A stretch of DNA of 64,000 nucleotides from Spisula solida (Eukaryota; Mollusca; Bivalvia; Venerida; Mactridae): NCBI GenBank assembly GCA_947247005.1, contig OX365953.1, positions 4,469,001-4,533,000 on the forward strand, given 5' to 3'. Shown piece by piece: positions 1-11,911 of the stretch. Made by a program: the position numbers and the translations under genes. Position 1 is the first letter of the stretch. Every line of letters begins with the position of its first letter. The notes below the pieces were generated by a model. The model was not told the DNA's origin. It did not search any database and saw only the letters and a program-made list of their open reading frames with translations.

Positions 1-985
1 TATACGTTTTGCTATCATCTTTTTGTTGATAACCATGAAAACCAGGGCAATATAACTTACAGTGTTGTTGTACACACGGTGGTGTGGGCGAAGTAAAAAA
101 TAACAAAGATGAATTATAGATCTATTTTTATTGACAAGTTAATAAACAAGAAATGACAATTGCACTCAGTGAAAACAGACACGCAATAATGGCATAAAAC
201 GCTACATTCATATAAAAAAGACAACGATACTTAACATTAACATGTATAATACCTCACAGAAATGGATTTTAACTACATACATTTGAATGTTTCTTTTGCA
301 AAGCTATCAATAAACCTTTCAAGAAATTAATGCAATAATATGGTAACTGCCTACAAATAATAAGTTACAGTAGTTTTACATGGATTACATTAAAGAAGTT
401 ATTACTGATTACTTTTATTATGTAACACAACTGCACCAACGAAAGCGAAGTATTCAACGATCCATAGTAACTATATATGGCTGTTTATGTAAATGCTTGA
501 CCATATTGTTTGTCAAAATATTGATTACCAGGCAGTTCATGTCTTTTCCTAAATCACAAAAGATGAAAAACAAATTTAAAGTCAGATGTACCTCACATTT
601 GCTAAAATAACTAGAAATGTCATGTCATCAAACTTGACCTGTATCTATAATGATACACCTGTACCGAAATGAAATTTAATGTCAATCCTGCCATGAGTTA
701 TTGTCTGGAAACCATAGATTTGTGGCATACAGACAGATCGACCGACAAGCTTACTTCTATATACACCCCAAACTTCGTGTTGTGTGGGTACATGAGCTAG
801 CATACAATGAAATGCCTGATGTTAGTACACTTATATCCAATGATTGCGAAGCCGCCAGAGTTACGAACCTTTAGATGATAAATTGGCTAGCATACTAAAC
901 AGATACAAAAAACTTTTATGCAAGCATTGAGGTAGCAATTATGATACAAAAAGAACAAAACAGGATGAATGTATTAGTAAACCAC

Positions 986-1043
986 ATTAAACTGAGACTA
1001 GCTAGACTTGAACGAGCATTGATACTCGGAGTCTCAGTTTAAT
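986..1043. repeat. Perfect 14-bp hairpin, 30-base loop
   Basis: The arms ATTAAACTGAGACT (986-999) and its exact reverse complement (1030-1043) flank a 30-base loop. The same hairpin lies at 13947-14004 in U2. In U3 (26941-26996) both arms are unchanged while the loop has lost two bases. Retention of the arms is suggestive of a foldback element or structured RNA, but three related copies are weak evidence. Confidence 0.7.
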
Positions 1044-3552
1044 ATGGTCAGATAATATAACTGAACAACAAATGACTTAATTCTTCAAGAAAACTTAAAA
1101 GTTAGACCAAACCTTTGTGAAGTACGATTCCTGCTTTTTAATCGTTTAATATTATAAGGATGTTATATTGAACATTTCTCAATACGAGGGGTGATCAACA
1201 CGTTACAGGAAAAATGCACTGAAACCAGTGGTTAATCAATTTGAAATAACTGTCGTTATCATGTATTCTGTAAGTTTAGTAGACTTACAATGGTAAATAA
1301 AGAAATGACTGCATTATAACCTGGGTATTGATTGGTCGTATTTTAGTTTTCAACAAAGTGAATATACCCAACGGTATAGTTCATTCTCACGCAGGGAACC
1401 AGTTAAATATCAGTGAGCAACGAATATATTCTAAGCCTTCAAATGAATGTTTATAAACACACTCATTCATCCATCCGCCCATGAAGCTGGGCAATATTTC
1501 GCAAATTACATCAATTAAGATGAACATCAGATTGAATGAACAACATATAAAGCAATGATACAACATCATGGTCATGCATATTTTGGCATAAGACTAATAA
1601 GTCAACTATATACAATGTCTACATTTGTTTGAATGGAGTTCATGCCCTTTTTAACAATCTTCAGTCATATGCTTAGAAACAAAATTTCTAATTGGTCAGT
1701 TTATATCGAACTATAGTAGCCTAAGTGTTTTTTTGTTAATGGGTACCAATACTTGAGGAGATGCAGCTAATAATTCATTATGGCCTATATGTGGTGAGGT
1801 GAACTTTGTTTGCTATTATAACATGTTTTGAATGCGCAGGACACACATCAAACATGCATGTGAACCTTTAACTCTAGTTTTGACACCGACACTGGGGCCG
1901 CTGCAAAATACACACAAGAAAAAAGCGGCCGACCTGTGTGCAATTCACAAGTATGATAACATTATCTTCTGGTGGTATTTTTAATTTTCAAACTTATTGG
2001 AATTAACAATAATCTTCCTTTAGGTGGTTATCCAACACCCAAGTTCCTTTGGCTCTATATAACTCATGTACAAATCATTTAGGTGACCGATGTAGAATTT
2101 GTTGTAACATTTCCATTACTCATGTGCGTTACAAAATATGTTATAATTGAGTAAATAGACAATGCATCTTACACGGTTAGTTTGACCACATATTGTCCAT
2201 AACTGAATCAATAATTAGCTGAATCTCCATTTCAAATAAAACGTTCTCAATACCCGGATGACAGCATGTATCCGTGGTGACGGAAGAAACGTTCTCCATA
2301 CCCGATGAGCAAAAAGGGAACATAATGATCAACAAATTGAATTCTGGTAAAGTCGTATCTTGCATTTGCAACTAATCATTTATATTCAAGACTCGTTTGT
2401 ACTATGGAATCACATTTTCACCACATGCATTAAACCACAGGAGTTTGTGACCAGAATATCTCCTTTTTTCGTAACAGACCCCTGTGGCATGGAGCCCCAT
2501 TTATTCTGCTACATGTAAATTGCTACAAAATGCACAAACATCGTCTTTGAAAATGACATACAATGTATATGTGAGTACAATTGTTTAGGACAGAAATTTT
2601 ATATTAAAATGATAAATCACTAGACACGTACACAGCATGTTGGTCCCCCGGCCCCGGGCCAATCATATCTCGGAATGTAAGAAATACATCATATATTTAT
2701 GACACTCAATGAATAAAAAATAAACTGGCATAGCCGTAGAGTTTTCATATTTTCGGTTTGATATGAAAGCATAAATAATGTCTTATTGTCATATATGGTA
2801 AGTAAATATGACAAAATATACTGCTTCTACCTAATGAAACCCAGACGTAATTAAAATCAAACACAATACGGCATAACAACTTATTACGAACTGCAAAACG
2901 AGAAAAGGGGCCAAATATACAAAAACCTATTTTTGCTCTCAGTTTTGAACTTTCAGCATAGATTGTTAGTTTTCTACGACATTTAACTAAATTTAAATGC
3001 AGTATGATTTACAGTTCTGAAATAACACTTGCAAATAATGCATAATCCATTAAATCCAACATTTATTTTAGCGTCATTCATCTTATTCATCTTTATTTCA
3101 TTGCAATGTCATACAGTCCCTTTTCTCGTGTGGCAGATCATGTTTATAGCACATCTTATATGACTAAAATATTGGTCGGATCGTTTGATGTTTAAGTTCA
3201 GTCCCATTCTAACGCTTGAAATACTAGAATTCCTATGAATCCCTGGTTCCGTTATCATTTCCCATGATGCTTCACTTTCAGACTCGCTATAATAATCACC
3301 ATTAAACATATAGCACATCAGTCCTATACTATCAATCCGCAAAATGTTGTAGCCCCTTTACTTTATCCAGTGACTTATTTAATACATCCTCTACCATGGT
3401 CATAAATATCATTTATTTTCAGAAATCAATCAGATTGTGAGATTTTGCCAACCAAATACTACATAATTATACCCTTTCATCTACTGTGTACATACCTCAT
3501 TACTTTATGAGGAAAACTCACTTTAATAAATTATAACATTTCATACAAAATT

Positions 3553-3822
3553 TTGCCAGCCGATGTAAATCAAATGTTGATAAAAAAAGGAAAAATAGCT
3601 ATGTTGAATAACATGAATATTACATGTAGGGATGATAATATTGAGGTCATCACCATGGTAACCGACGTAGATCTCGGCCACAGATTACCACAGAACTGTG
3701 ATCGACCCAATATATTAGAACAAAGCTATCTAAAAGAAGTCGTAAGTGACATCATAGGCCAAAATAACCTCCCACAGTTGAAACCAGGATTACGACTAAG
3801 ACGGCTAAGCAGACCAACATAA
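3553..3822 (+). other. Doubtful 89-codon open frame in the macro-repeat
   Basis: An open frame that begins at a TTG runs to a TAA at 3820-3822, and recurs at 16514-16783 (identical) and 29576-29845. It contains an in-frame ATG at 3655 in a strong context (ATCACCATGG), and a GTAAGT donor-like site near 3741. I recognise no family. In U3 the product differs at five residues while I see about one silent change, so there is no sign of constraint on the protein. It may be a chance frame or a decayed exon. I do not call it a gene. Confidence 0.2.
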
Positions 3823-4239
3823 TGATCTTCTTCTGCAAAGAGAGAAAAAACATGTACATGAATTATTTCATACAACAACGCAAGATTATTGAGGGCTATA
3901 TGTTCTAAGAATATTTATTGTATTAATTAAGAATGGGACAATTTTACAGAAAACCCTTAATTTTAAATCACACACAATTGATTTTACCTTGAAGACATCT
4001 GATTAAACGTGCGAAATAACAAATAGCATCAAATAGTCGATGAATAACACACCCTTTACAAAAAAAGCAATATTTGCATGCAAATAACCGAGCAAAAATG
4101 AAATAAAGTGCATTTCATACCGATATTGTGCTCGTGTGCGTATGTGACTCTGCCAGGATTACTGCCTGGTATCCAACTGCTGCTGTATGCTTGTCACATG
4201 ATCATATAGATTATAACGTCAATGTAGATAGTTAAATCC

Positions 4240-4255
4240 CTTGTGACGTCACAAG
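4240..4255. promoter_or_regulatory. 16-bp palindrome containing a full CRE
   Basis: CTTGTGACGTCACAAG is a perfect palindrome centred on TGACGTCA, the consensus CREB/ATF site. It recurs at 17201-17216. In U3 the core is kept (30267-30274) but the left outer arm has changed. Function is not shown. A run of AAGGTCA-type motifs follows at about 4360-4640 in the same unit. Confidence 0.4.
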
Positions 4256-5443
4256 AACTTCAGACAATGTCTCTCAGCTGGGTAAGCTTCAATAAGTTCA
4301 ATGATATGGTTGATGACACAAGGCCGGTTTAATGAAATCTGTGGCTATTTTTTGTGATCAAGGTCAGTTTGTCAAGGTCAAGGCAACAGTGCATTATAAA
4401 AGTTTAAAGTCAAGGTTACATTATGAACATCATGGTTACTGTTTTTGCAAAGTCATTCACAAAAGATCATGCCAATTTAACTTCAAGGTCATATTGTGAA
4501 GGTCAAGGTTACTGTTTATTGTCGTTTTGTCTTTTGGTATATTAAGAGTCATGATATGTTTATAGCTACCAGACAGCATTATGGTCAGTTTTTTTAAAGT
4601 TCAAGGTCAATAGCTACCTTTAAGGTCATCATTATGAACCTTTAAGGCCTCGTTATTGTACTTGTGACCAGACTAGTCAATGATGTAAGTATATGGTAAG
4701 AAACAACAATCACAAAAGACTATCAAATTTTAATATAACAAATACAACTTTATGTCACAAAGTATCACAATAAATCTAAAATGCGCAGAGGGTCAGAACT
4801 AAAACTGTCACACATTAAATATGTCAACATAATAGTAGCGCTATAAGCTAGCTTCGTTTCTAACAACAACCAACAGCACACTGTTTTCATGTAATCAGTT
4901 TACAATTACAGTAAGTAACATTGGATAAAAGTAAAAGTTGTGCAACTAGCGTAGAAATGGAATATCTATACACCTAATGAAACAAAGAAATAAACATTGT
5001 CTACGCTTGTAACACTTAGGTGTAAATTTTGTTTGTTCCGGTGTACCGGCCGACCATAAAAAATTGCCGTGATCCTAAATTTTTTATGGCTCTTAAAACA
5101 GAATCTTAAGTTTGCTATTTTATACTTTTATTATGGGTACATTTTTGTACTTTCTCTTTTTTGCAGCATTTTACTGGAAAAGAACAATTTTAAGGCCGTA
5201 TTCTTCCAGAGTATAATGACATATGCATGTTTAAGTACCAGTGTAGCTTCTGATAATATTTAATTCATTGCTAGCTTGCAATTCTTAAAAGTGACACATT
5301 TTGCAGCAACTTACAAGATAACATTGGTCCCTATTATAAAATGTCACGATTCGATTGGCTCTTAGTTGATACAATGAATATGTTTTACAATGATGAAGAG
5401 TTCTGTAAAAGAGTTTTATTGCTTTTATGGCTATGACGGAACT

Positions 5444-5519
5444 GAAAACTGATGTAATGCTCGGGTGGAACTCAAAATCCATGCCACCTGAGTTTGATCC
5501 GAGCGTTACATCAGTTTTC
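5444..5519. repeat. Foldback element, 21-bp arms
   Basis: The arms at 5444-5464 and 5499-5519 are inverted copies with one mismatch, reading GAAAACTGATGTAATGCTCGG and its complement. The same structure occurs in U2 (18405-18480) and U3 (31380-31455). The left arm is shared with a longer foldback in the distal syntaxin region (62530-62743), so this is a dispersed family. Confidence 0.65.
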
Positions 5520-6725
5520 TATGAAACAGTATAATTATCCAACATAATTGACAAGTAGTGTACCGGGATTACTACCGTGTACCGTATACATAACATAACG
5601 TACTATGTGTGATGAACATCAACAACATTTTAGAAGTACTACTAGTAGTTAGTTACTTGTGATTTAACAACACCTTTGGGAAACAAATACTCTACAAAGT
5701 CAGATACTATGAACGTTTATTATTACAGCATTATTTAGGTGTAATAATATCATATATACTGTACATATTACGTAATAAGTTTTGGGGTTCATATTTCGCT
5801 AATATTTACTGTATTTTTACGTCGCAGCTTTTTAAATCTAACCATACAGATTACTTATCGTCTCTGTTATGCGCAACAAAGCCCATTGTTCAGGAGAGTG
5901 AAAAACATTGTTCTTCTGAGTCTATAAAATACATGCATTGTCCCTAAAGATTTTCAATCTGTGAAATAACCGATTAAACTTGACATTTTAAGTGATCTTC
6001 TGACATGTTTTCATCACCAGCAACACTTCACATGCACAGAAAAGTCAGCATTGTAATACAAATCCACGCTGCCCTGGTCGTGAAATCTTAGATATGATAT
6101 TTGTATTGGTACAACTAAGAATCCAATCATAGTACATGTATATTATTTGTTATCTGAAGAAAAAATAATGAAAATTTAGATGCAAGGTTTGTGAATAACA
6201 CTGACGCTTTGCTTCCATACAATAAAATAATAACAATGTTAACCTATAAGAATAAGCAGTGCAACCATAACGTGGAATATACATCAATTTCTGTGCATAT
6301 TTGTAATATTTGCAAGGAATATAATTGTATAAAGAGGAAAAGCCTAACTTAAATATACACTAGTAGGCAGCTGCTAGACTGTGCAAATAGGAGTAAATAA
6401 AGTGAAGTCGGTAATGCCACATTGTGAACACAACATCTTATAAATAATAATGGGAACTTAATCAGAAACGGCGATTTGAAATAAAGCTGATAACATTCGG
6501 AAGTAAACCAGTTATGAAAAGTTGACTAATACCATAGTTGGCTCAAAATGCCAATAGCTAGGGCACTTGGTCAATCCTGGAACATTTTTCCCATCCAACT
6601 TGAAATAAACTGGTAGGAATTCAAGAGGAAATCTTATTTGTTTCGCTGCTGTACAAAAAACAGAGCGAGAATGTTTGTGAAAAATATTTAGCAACAAACA
6701 CCTTTATAACTACTGACAGCTAATA

Positions 6726-7214
6726 CCGTATAGCGGGTAATTTCTGCGGGTTTTTATTTCTACGTTTTTTGCGGTTTGAGGCTGTCCCGTAAAATTAAAT
6801 TCCGCAAAATTAAACATCCGTAAACATTTAACTTCCATATTTTGCTTCAATATACTGGTAATATACATTTTATCTATATCTTTCTAGTGTTTTGTTACTG
6901 TCGTATTTTTCACACGTATAGTGATCGACTGTCTTTGTTTGCTTGTTTGTTTAACAATTAATGAATGGTATGTGTTATTTCGGTATTGACCCTCAATACA
7001 CGTTGATGTAAGTTTGACAACTGGTTCAATTTGCAACACTGTAGTTTGTGTATAATTGTATTAACGATATAGCAATACCCGGTTTCTGAAATCCGCAGAA
7101 ATTAATTCCCGATTTTCTGGTAGGTCGCAGAAATAAAAACCGCAGAATTAAAACCTACCCATTTTAGGCCTAAATCGCAAAATTTTCTACCCGCAGAAAT
7201 AACCCGCTATACGG
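6726..7214. mobile_element. TA-flanked MITE (489 bp) present only in U1
   Basis: The ends are inverted copies beginning CCGTATAGCGGGT and continuing for about 26 bp with one mismatch. TA dinucleotides flank both ends (6724-6725 and 7215-7216). U2 and U3 carry the unoccupied site GCTAATATAATATACAGG, which equals the U1 flanks with one TA removed. It has no coding capacity. The TA duplication fits the Tc1/mariner or a similar TA-targeting superfamily. A longer relative with similar ends lies at 56137-56797. Confidence 0.9.
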
Positions 7215-7432
7215 TATAATATACAGGAAATGCAATAGTATTAACGTTTTGTGCAACTACGAAATGACATGAGGCAGGACATACTAATTGGCCTAAATAC
7301 TGGAAATTAACACACATAGACATTGAACAAACATTTAATATTAACAGGAAGGAATATTCACAAAAATGATGGTCATTATAACAATAAAATGATTCAGTAA
7401 TGTTAATAAATATTAAAGAGGATGGAAATATT

Positions 7433-7735
7433 CTACAGTAAGGGGCTGGCCGATACTCTATTATGGAAATGAACTACAGTAAAGGACTAGCATTCATTAC
7501 GGAAATACTCTACAGTAAATGGCTGTCAGGTACTCATTAAGGAAATAACCTTACAATAAAGGGCTGTCAGGTACTCATTTAGGAAATAACCTTACAGTAA
7601 AGGGCTGACAGGTTCTCATTACAGAAACACTCTAAAGTAAAGGGTTGGTAGGTACTCATTACGGAAATACCCAACAGTAAAGGACTGTCAGGTACTCATT
7701 GTGGAAATACCTTTTCAGTAAAGGGCTGGCAGAAT
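7433..7735. repeat. ~42-bp tandem repeat (ACAGTAAAGGGCTG type)
   Basis: About seven imperfect copies of a unit contain ACAGTAAAGGGCTG, AGGTACTCATT and GGAAATA. U2 (about 19914-20205) has lost roughly one unit. U3 (about 32948-33250) has a full set. Confidence 0.8.
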
Positions 7736-7960
7736 GATTTTTTCAAATGTGGAAAAACTGAGGAAAGCGTGAATGTGTTGAAGATTTGGCGCAGCACAAA
7801 TTACTGCAATTATGTTGTGATATTCATGATGTTTATGATATACCCAATAAAAATGAGCTTGTTCCCTTTATACAAAACATGAGCAAAGACAAAATATTCA
7901 AGGATAAAATAAGGGGTTGGGTGGGAAATGGGCTAACAAATGGCAGTGATACGGAATGGT

Positions 7961-8059
7961 AATGTAAGGTAGATAGGTCGTTTGTAGTACATCTTTGTAG
8001 ACTTAAAGAGGGTCAATAGGTCATTGGTAGTACATCTTTGTAGACTTAAGAAGGGTCAA
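7961..8059. repeat. ~50-bp direct duplication
   Basis: Two adjacent copies share GTAGTACATCTTTGTAGACT and an AGGGTCAATA tail. The duplication is preserved in U2 (about 20437-20530) and U3 (about 33483-33580), so it predates the macro-repeat expansion. Confidence 0.7.
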
Positions 8060-8490
8060 TACCATCCTATATTCATCATTATTACAATTCCTAAACAAAT
8101 TTGAAAAGCATGAAATAAAAATTTATGTTCACTTCTTACAAGAAAAGGTGTGTAAACATCCTGTTTTGTTCCCTAATTAGGAAACAAGTTACTTCTTTCT
8201 ATATGTAACTGTTGGTTGTCATAACTAATTGCATAATATCAGTTAGACGCAAATGAAACAATTGTTGGTTTCAGGTATCCTGACCAACCCTAAATCTTTG
8301 TTGCAATCCTGAATAATTTTATGGAGTCTGAAAAAATTCCCTATTATTTTTGTTTCTTTTCAAAGCTAGTTGCTCTTCCTCTATTTAAAACAAAAAAACC
8401 TCTGACCTTAATCTACTTATTCGATCTTTTTCAGCATCTCCCCAGAAACAAATAATTTCATTTTTAAGCCTTATATAAAATTATTTGTAC

Positions 8491-9206
8491 AACAAGGTCG
8501 CTCACCTGTCGACTTTGACCTAGATTTTGTTGAGATGATCATTGTGACCAAGTTTCATACAGATTAGGCCAAACATGTGACCTCTAGTGATTACACAAGG
8601 CTTTTATATGATTTGACCTAATGACCTAGTTTATGAATCCAGATGAACCAATATCGAACTTGACCTAGATTTTGTTGAGATGATCATTGTGACCAAGTTT
8701 CGTAAAGATCAGGCCAAAAATTGTGACCTCCAGTGACTACGCAAGGTTTTTCTATGATTTTACCTTGTGACCTAGTTTTTGACCCCCGATCACCCAATAT
8801 CGAACTTGACCTAGATTTTGTTGAGAAGATCATTGTGACCAAGTTTCATAAAGAGTAAGTCAAAATTGTGACCTCTAGTGACTACACAAGGTTTTTCTAT
8901 GATTTGACCTAGTGATGTAGTTTTTGACCCCCGATGACCCAATATCGAGCTTGACCTAGATTTTGTTGAGAAGATCATTGTGACCAAGTTTCATAAAGAG
9001 TAAGTTAAAATTGTGACCTCTAGTGACTACACAAGGTTTTTCTATGATTTGACCTAGTGATCTAGTTTTTGACCCCAGATGACCCAATATCCAACTTGGC
9101 CTAGATTTTGTTGAGATGATCATTGTGACCAAGTTTCATAAACATTAGGCTAAAATTGTGACCTCTAGTGTCTACACAAGCCAATTGTTGACGGACGGAC
9201 GACGAG
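8491..9206 (+). mobile_element. Pearl-like element with five core repeats, 3' end deleted
   Basis: The element opens with AACAAGGTCGCTCACCTGTC and has five ~145-bp core repeats, each containing GACCTAGATTTTGTTGAG, a GACCAAGTTTCATAAAG motif and GTGACCTCTAGTG. A GACGGACGGACGACGAG tail follows. In U2 and U3 the element closes with GTGACAGGTGAGCT or a close variant, complementary to its start. In U1 that end was removed by a 779-bp deletion. It is non-coding and non-autonomous. Assignment to bivalve pearl/Helitron-like elements is by general resemblance only. Confidence 0.7.
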
Positions 9207-9730
9207 TTCAGTACTGGACAAAGTGAAATAATCTTCAAATACACAGTTAATATCAGTTAAAACACATATAAACTTGAACACCTACCAAATATACTGTTAA
9301 CAGATCAAAAACAAATATGACAAATTTTACATCATCACTTAACAGTACATTTAATAATATCAGCAAAATTCAGTTCAGTTCTCAAATGGCTTGAACATAC
9401 AAAACATGCACACAACACACTAACTATCAACAAGTCTCGTAATTAGTTAACAATTTGATAAAGCTCTAATATCGCAGAGAAATAAATAAACAATCAGGTA
9501 CAAAGATATAAAACCTTTATTAGACAATGATGTCCATCACTTGCAGCATTAGGTCAAATCAGGTTTTTTTTGGTTTACAGGAATTTTTCGAAAGATTTTC
9601 TGTTAGGAGGGTATAGAAAATTACCAAGGACGTTTTGGGGTCCTTAAGGTTGCTCACACAATGGCAGGGGAGTTACATTGGCCTTCTTATAATATTCTCA
9701 TTCCCTCCTCGACGGTAGCAAAAAAAATTA

Positions 9731-10528
9731 AACAAGAGGGCCCACAGGGCCCTAGGTCGCTCACCTGTGCACATTGATCAAGAAGAACCATATTTAAAAA
9801 AAAAATCCAACCAGAGTTCTGCATAGGTCATAATTTTTTTAGCTATTTTAGAAAGGATGTAACCCAAGGATAATTGATGCCCATTTAACATGAAATCCAA
9901 CCAGTACCTTTAAAAAAGAAGATTTTTAAAGATTTTTTTAAGATTTTACTATGGAAATATAGGGAAAAACGGCGCCAACAACCATTTTTGTAAATTTATT
10001 ATGAAATCTGGCCAGCAGTTGATTTTTTATGGTTTTTTTTAAAGATTTTCCTATCGGATCCCATGGCAACCAGAGTTATGCATGGGATGTAAATATTTTA
10101 GCTATTTTTAGAAAGGACTACCAAGGAACATTGTTACCAATTTATAATGAAATCCAACTAGTACTTTTAGAGGAGAAGATTTTTAAAGCTTTTACTATAG
10201 ATGTATAGGGGAAAACAGCGCCCCACCCACTGGCGGCCATGTTTTTTGACGAATCAAGACAAAAATGTCTATTTTTTATGATTCTTTAAAAGATTTTCCT
10301 ATTGGCTGCCAAGGCAACCAGAGTTATTTATAGATTACAATTATTTTAGCTATTTGTAGAAAGGACCACCCAAGGAACATTCCTGTGAAGTTTCGTTGAA
10401 ATTGGTCAAGTGGTTTAGGAGGAGAAGTCGTTTGAATGAATTGTTGACAGACGCAAGCACGGACTGACGACGGACGAAGGGTGATCACAATGGTTCACCT
10501 TGTCACTATGTGACAGGTGAGCTAAAAA
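9731..10528 (+). mobile_element. Pearl-like element, family 2
   Basis: The element opens with AACAAGAGGGCCCACAGGGC, a GGCCC hairpin, followed by TCGCTCACCTG, and ends GTGACAGGTGAGCTAAAAA. The interior repeats a TATTTTTAGAAAGGA / CCAAGGAACATT / GGCAACCAGAGTTAT motif set and ends with a GACGGACGAAGGGTGATCAC tail. Short open frames inside are not conserved between copies. Counterparts are at 22703-23550 and 36026-36813. Confidence 0.7.
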
Positions 10529-11776
10529 TCCAATAAACCGAAAAATCTTTCTTTTTTTCAATGAGTACAATCTTATATATAGAAAGAATCGTTCAAGCAA
10601 CATACATTTGATAGTATACTTCTATAAATATGTATAATACAGAAAATGAAGCACAAAGGGATATAAATCCATAGACACTGAAATTCTTTGCAGAAAAAAA
10701 TTGAAATGATAACACTATTTGAGCCAGATTTATAAGATAACCTATACATGAACACAAACTAAAGTAGGTATATCTGTTAACCAGAATTAATCTGTTTCAA
10801 ATGGAGGTTAAAGTAACATATCGAATGACCTTAACGAATGACCCTCAGGTGTCTAATGAAGCATTTTGTCCAGACATAGGGCCGTAGGTAGAGCAAATCA
10901 ATCCAAAGAAAACCAGGAAGAGTTCAAGACGTAATTTTTGGAAAATTATTTAGATGGGAATGAAATGAATTACTAAGAGATGCATCTGCTGCTTTGGTCA
11001 CATAGCACATGTTATATACAAAGACAGACATAAAAACAAACATACCTACAAACAGACAAGGTATAAACAAACATATCTACAGACGGACAAGGTATAAACA
11101 AACATACCTACAGACGGACAAGGTATAAACAACCATACCCTACCATTAGTAGAAAGTGGGTGGGGTACATTTAGTGAGAACAATATGAATAGAATGAACA
11201 TTATAAACATAAATGAAGTTATTGCACATAAGGTTGGAAACATAAGAAATGCACCACAAACTCATAGAATCGAGAATTCAACACAACACTTAACACAGTG
11301 ACTCTATTCTAACAGGACTGACAAGAAATGCAGTAAATCTATGAGATATGAGCTTTTCAAACAAAGGTCCGAACACTGCAGAAAACTGGTACTAGCAAAA
11401 ACAAAACACCAGTTGCACAATTATTCATGCTGATGAACATTTCTATAAAGTTTCATAACAATAGCCAAACTACTTACTAAGATCACGGAATTAAACCAGA
11501 GAGATATCATTCCATGCTAAGATACAGTACACACAGTACTGTGCGCACGATATATAGGTGTCTCATAAGTCAAATTGGCTGTCCCTTTCAATAGGGGCGA
11601 CACTATAATAATCAAAAACTGCACCCTTACCTTTTACACATTCATTCTTTTTACTTCGTAGATACAGACCACACAGTTCAGACAATCTGATTATTGAAGT
11701 GTAAAAAATCGATATACTGTATTTTCACACATATTGCATGTACCTGTATTGGACGCAGTTATACATTTCACAGAAA

Positions 11777-11911
11777 ATGGCAGAAGTACAAAGTTGTGAA
11801 ATATGTTTTAAGAATAATTATGGCCATGATTCTAGATTTGCGCATCAGCGACATGGAAAATGTATAAAGTTGAGTAAAGCACAAGTTTTCGTTACGATTC
11901 TGAGTTGGTAA
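11777..11911 (+). CDS. Possible short exon with a zinc-finger-like motif
   Basis: A 44-residue open frame starts at an ATG and contains CEIC, a 12-residue spacer, then HQRH followed by GKC. The spacing Cys-X2-Cys-X12-His resembles a C2H2 or C2HC finger, although the second half (HQRHGKC) is unusual. A GTAAAG donor-like site follows the codons for KCIKL, so it could be a first exon whose continuation I cannot find. It is repeated without change at 24787-24921, about 308 bp inside each natural unit. It may equally be a transposon remnant or chance. No family is claimed. Confidence 0.25.
   Translation: MAEVQSCEICFKNNYGHDSRFAHQRHGKCIKLSKAQVFVTILSW

Larger units (their letters stand above)
1..11469. 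repeat. 13-kb tandem macro-repeat, unit U1 (left-truncated by window)
   Basis: Position 1 onward recurs at 12962 and again at 25971 in the same orientation, so the window starts inside a tandem array. The unit end is placed at 11469 because homology with the third unit stops after ATAGCCAAA, and the same motif ends each unit. Positions 1-6390 read as identical to 12962-19351. After that U1 differs from U2 by substitutions, a 13-bp deletion at 6390, an inserted MITE (6726-7214) and a 779-bp deletion at 9206/9207. No conserved protein gene was recognised. The contents are small tandem repeats, pearl-like elements, hairpins and AT-rich sequence. A recent segmental duplication is the simplest reading; an assembly duplication cannot be excluded for the identical part. 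Confidence 0.9.

Noticed and set aside
380..610. 76-codon frame repeated at 13341
   Set aside because: It is identical only because the macro-units are identical here; in U3 the frame is broken by substitutions and a deletion, and no family is recognised.
1181..1205. TACGAGGGGTGATCAACACG as a mariner end in the macro-repeat
   Set aside because: It resembles the mariner terminus at 40791, but no matching inverted end or transposase remnant was found nearby.
3109..3342. 77-codon minus-strand frame with an acidic SESESE stretch
   Set aside because: It is shared by U1 and U2 but shifted in U3, with no sign of constraint or known family.
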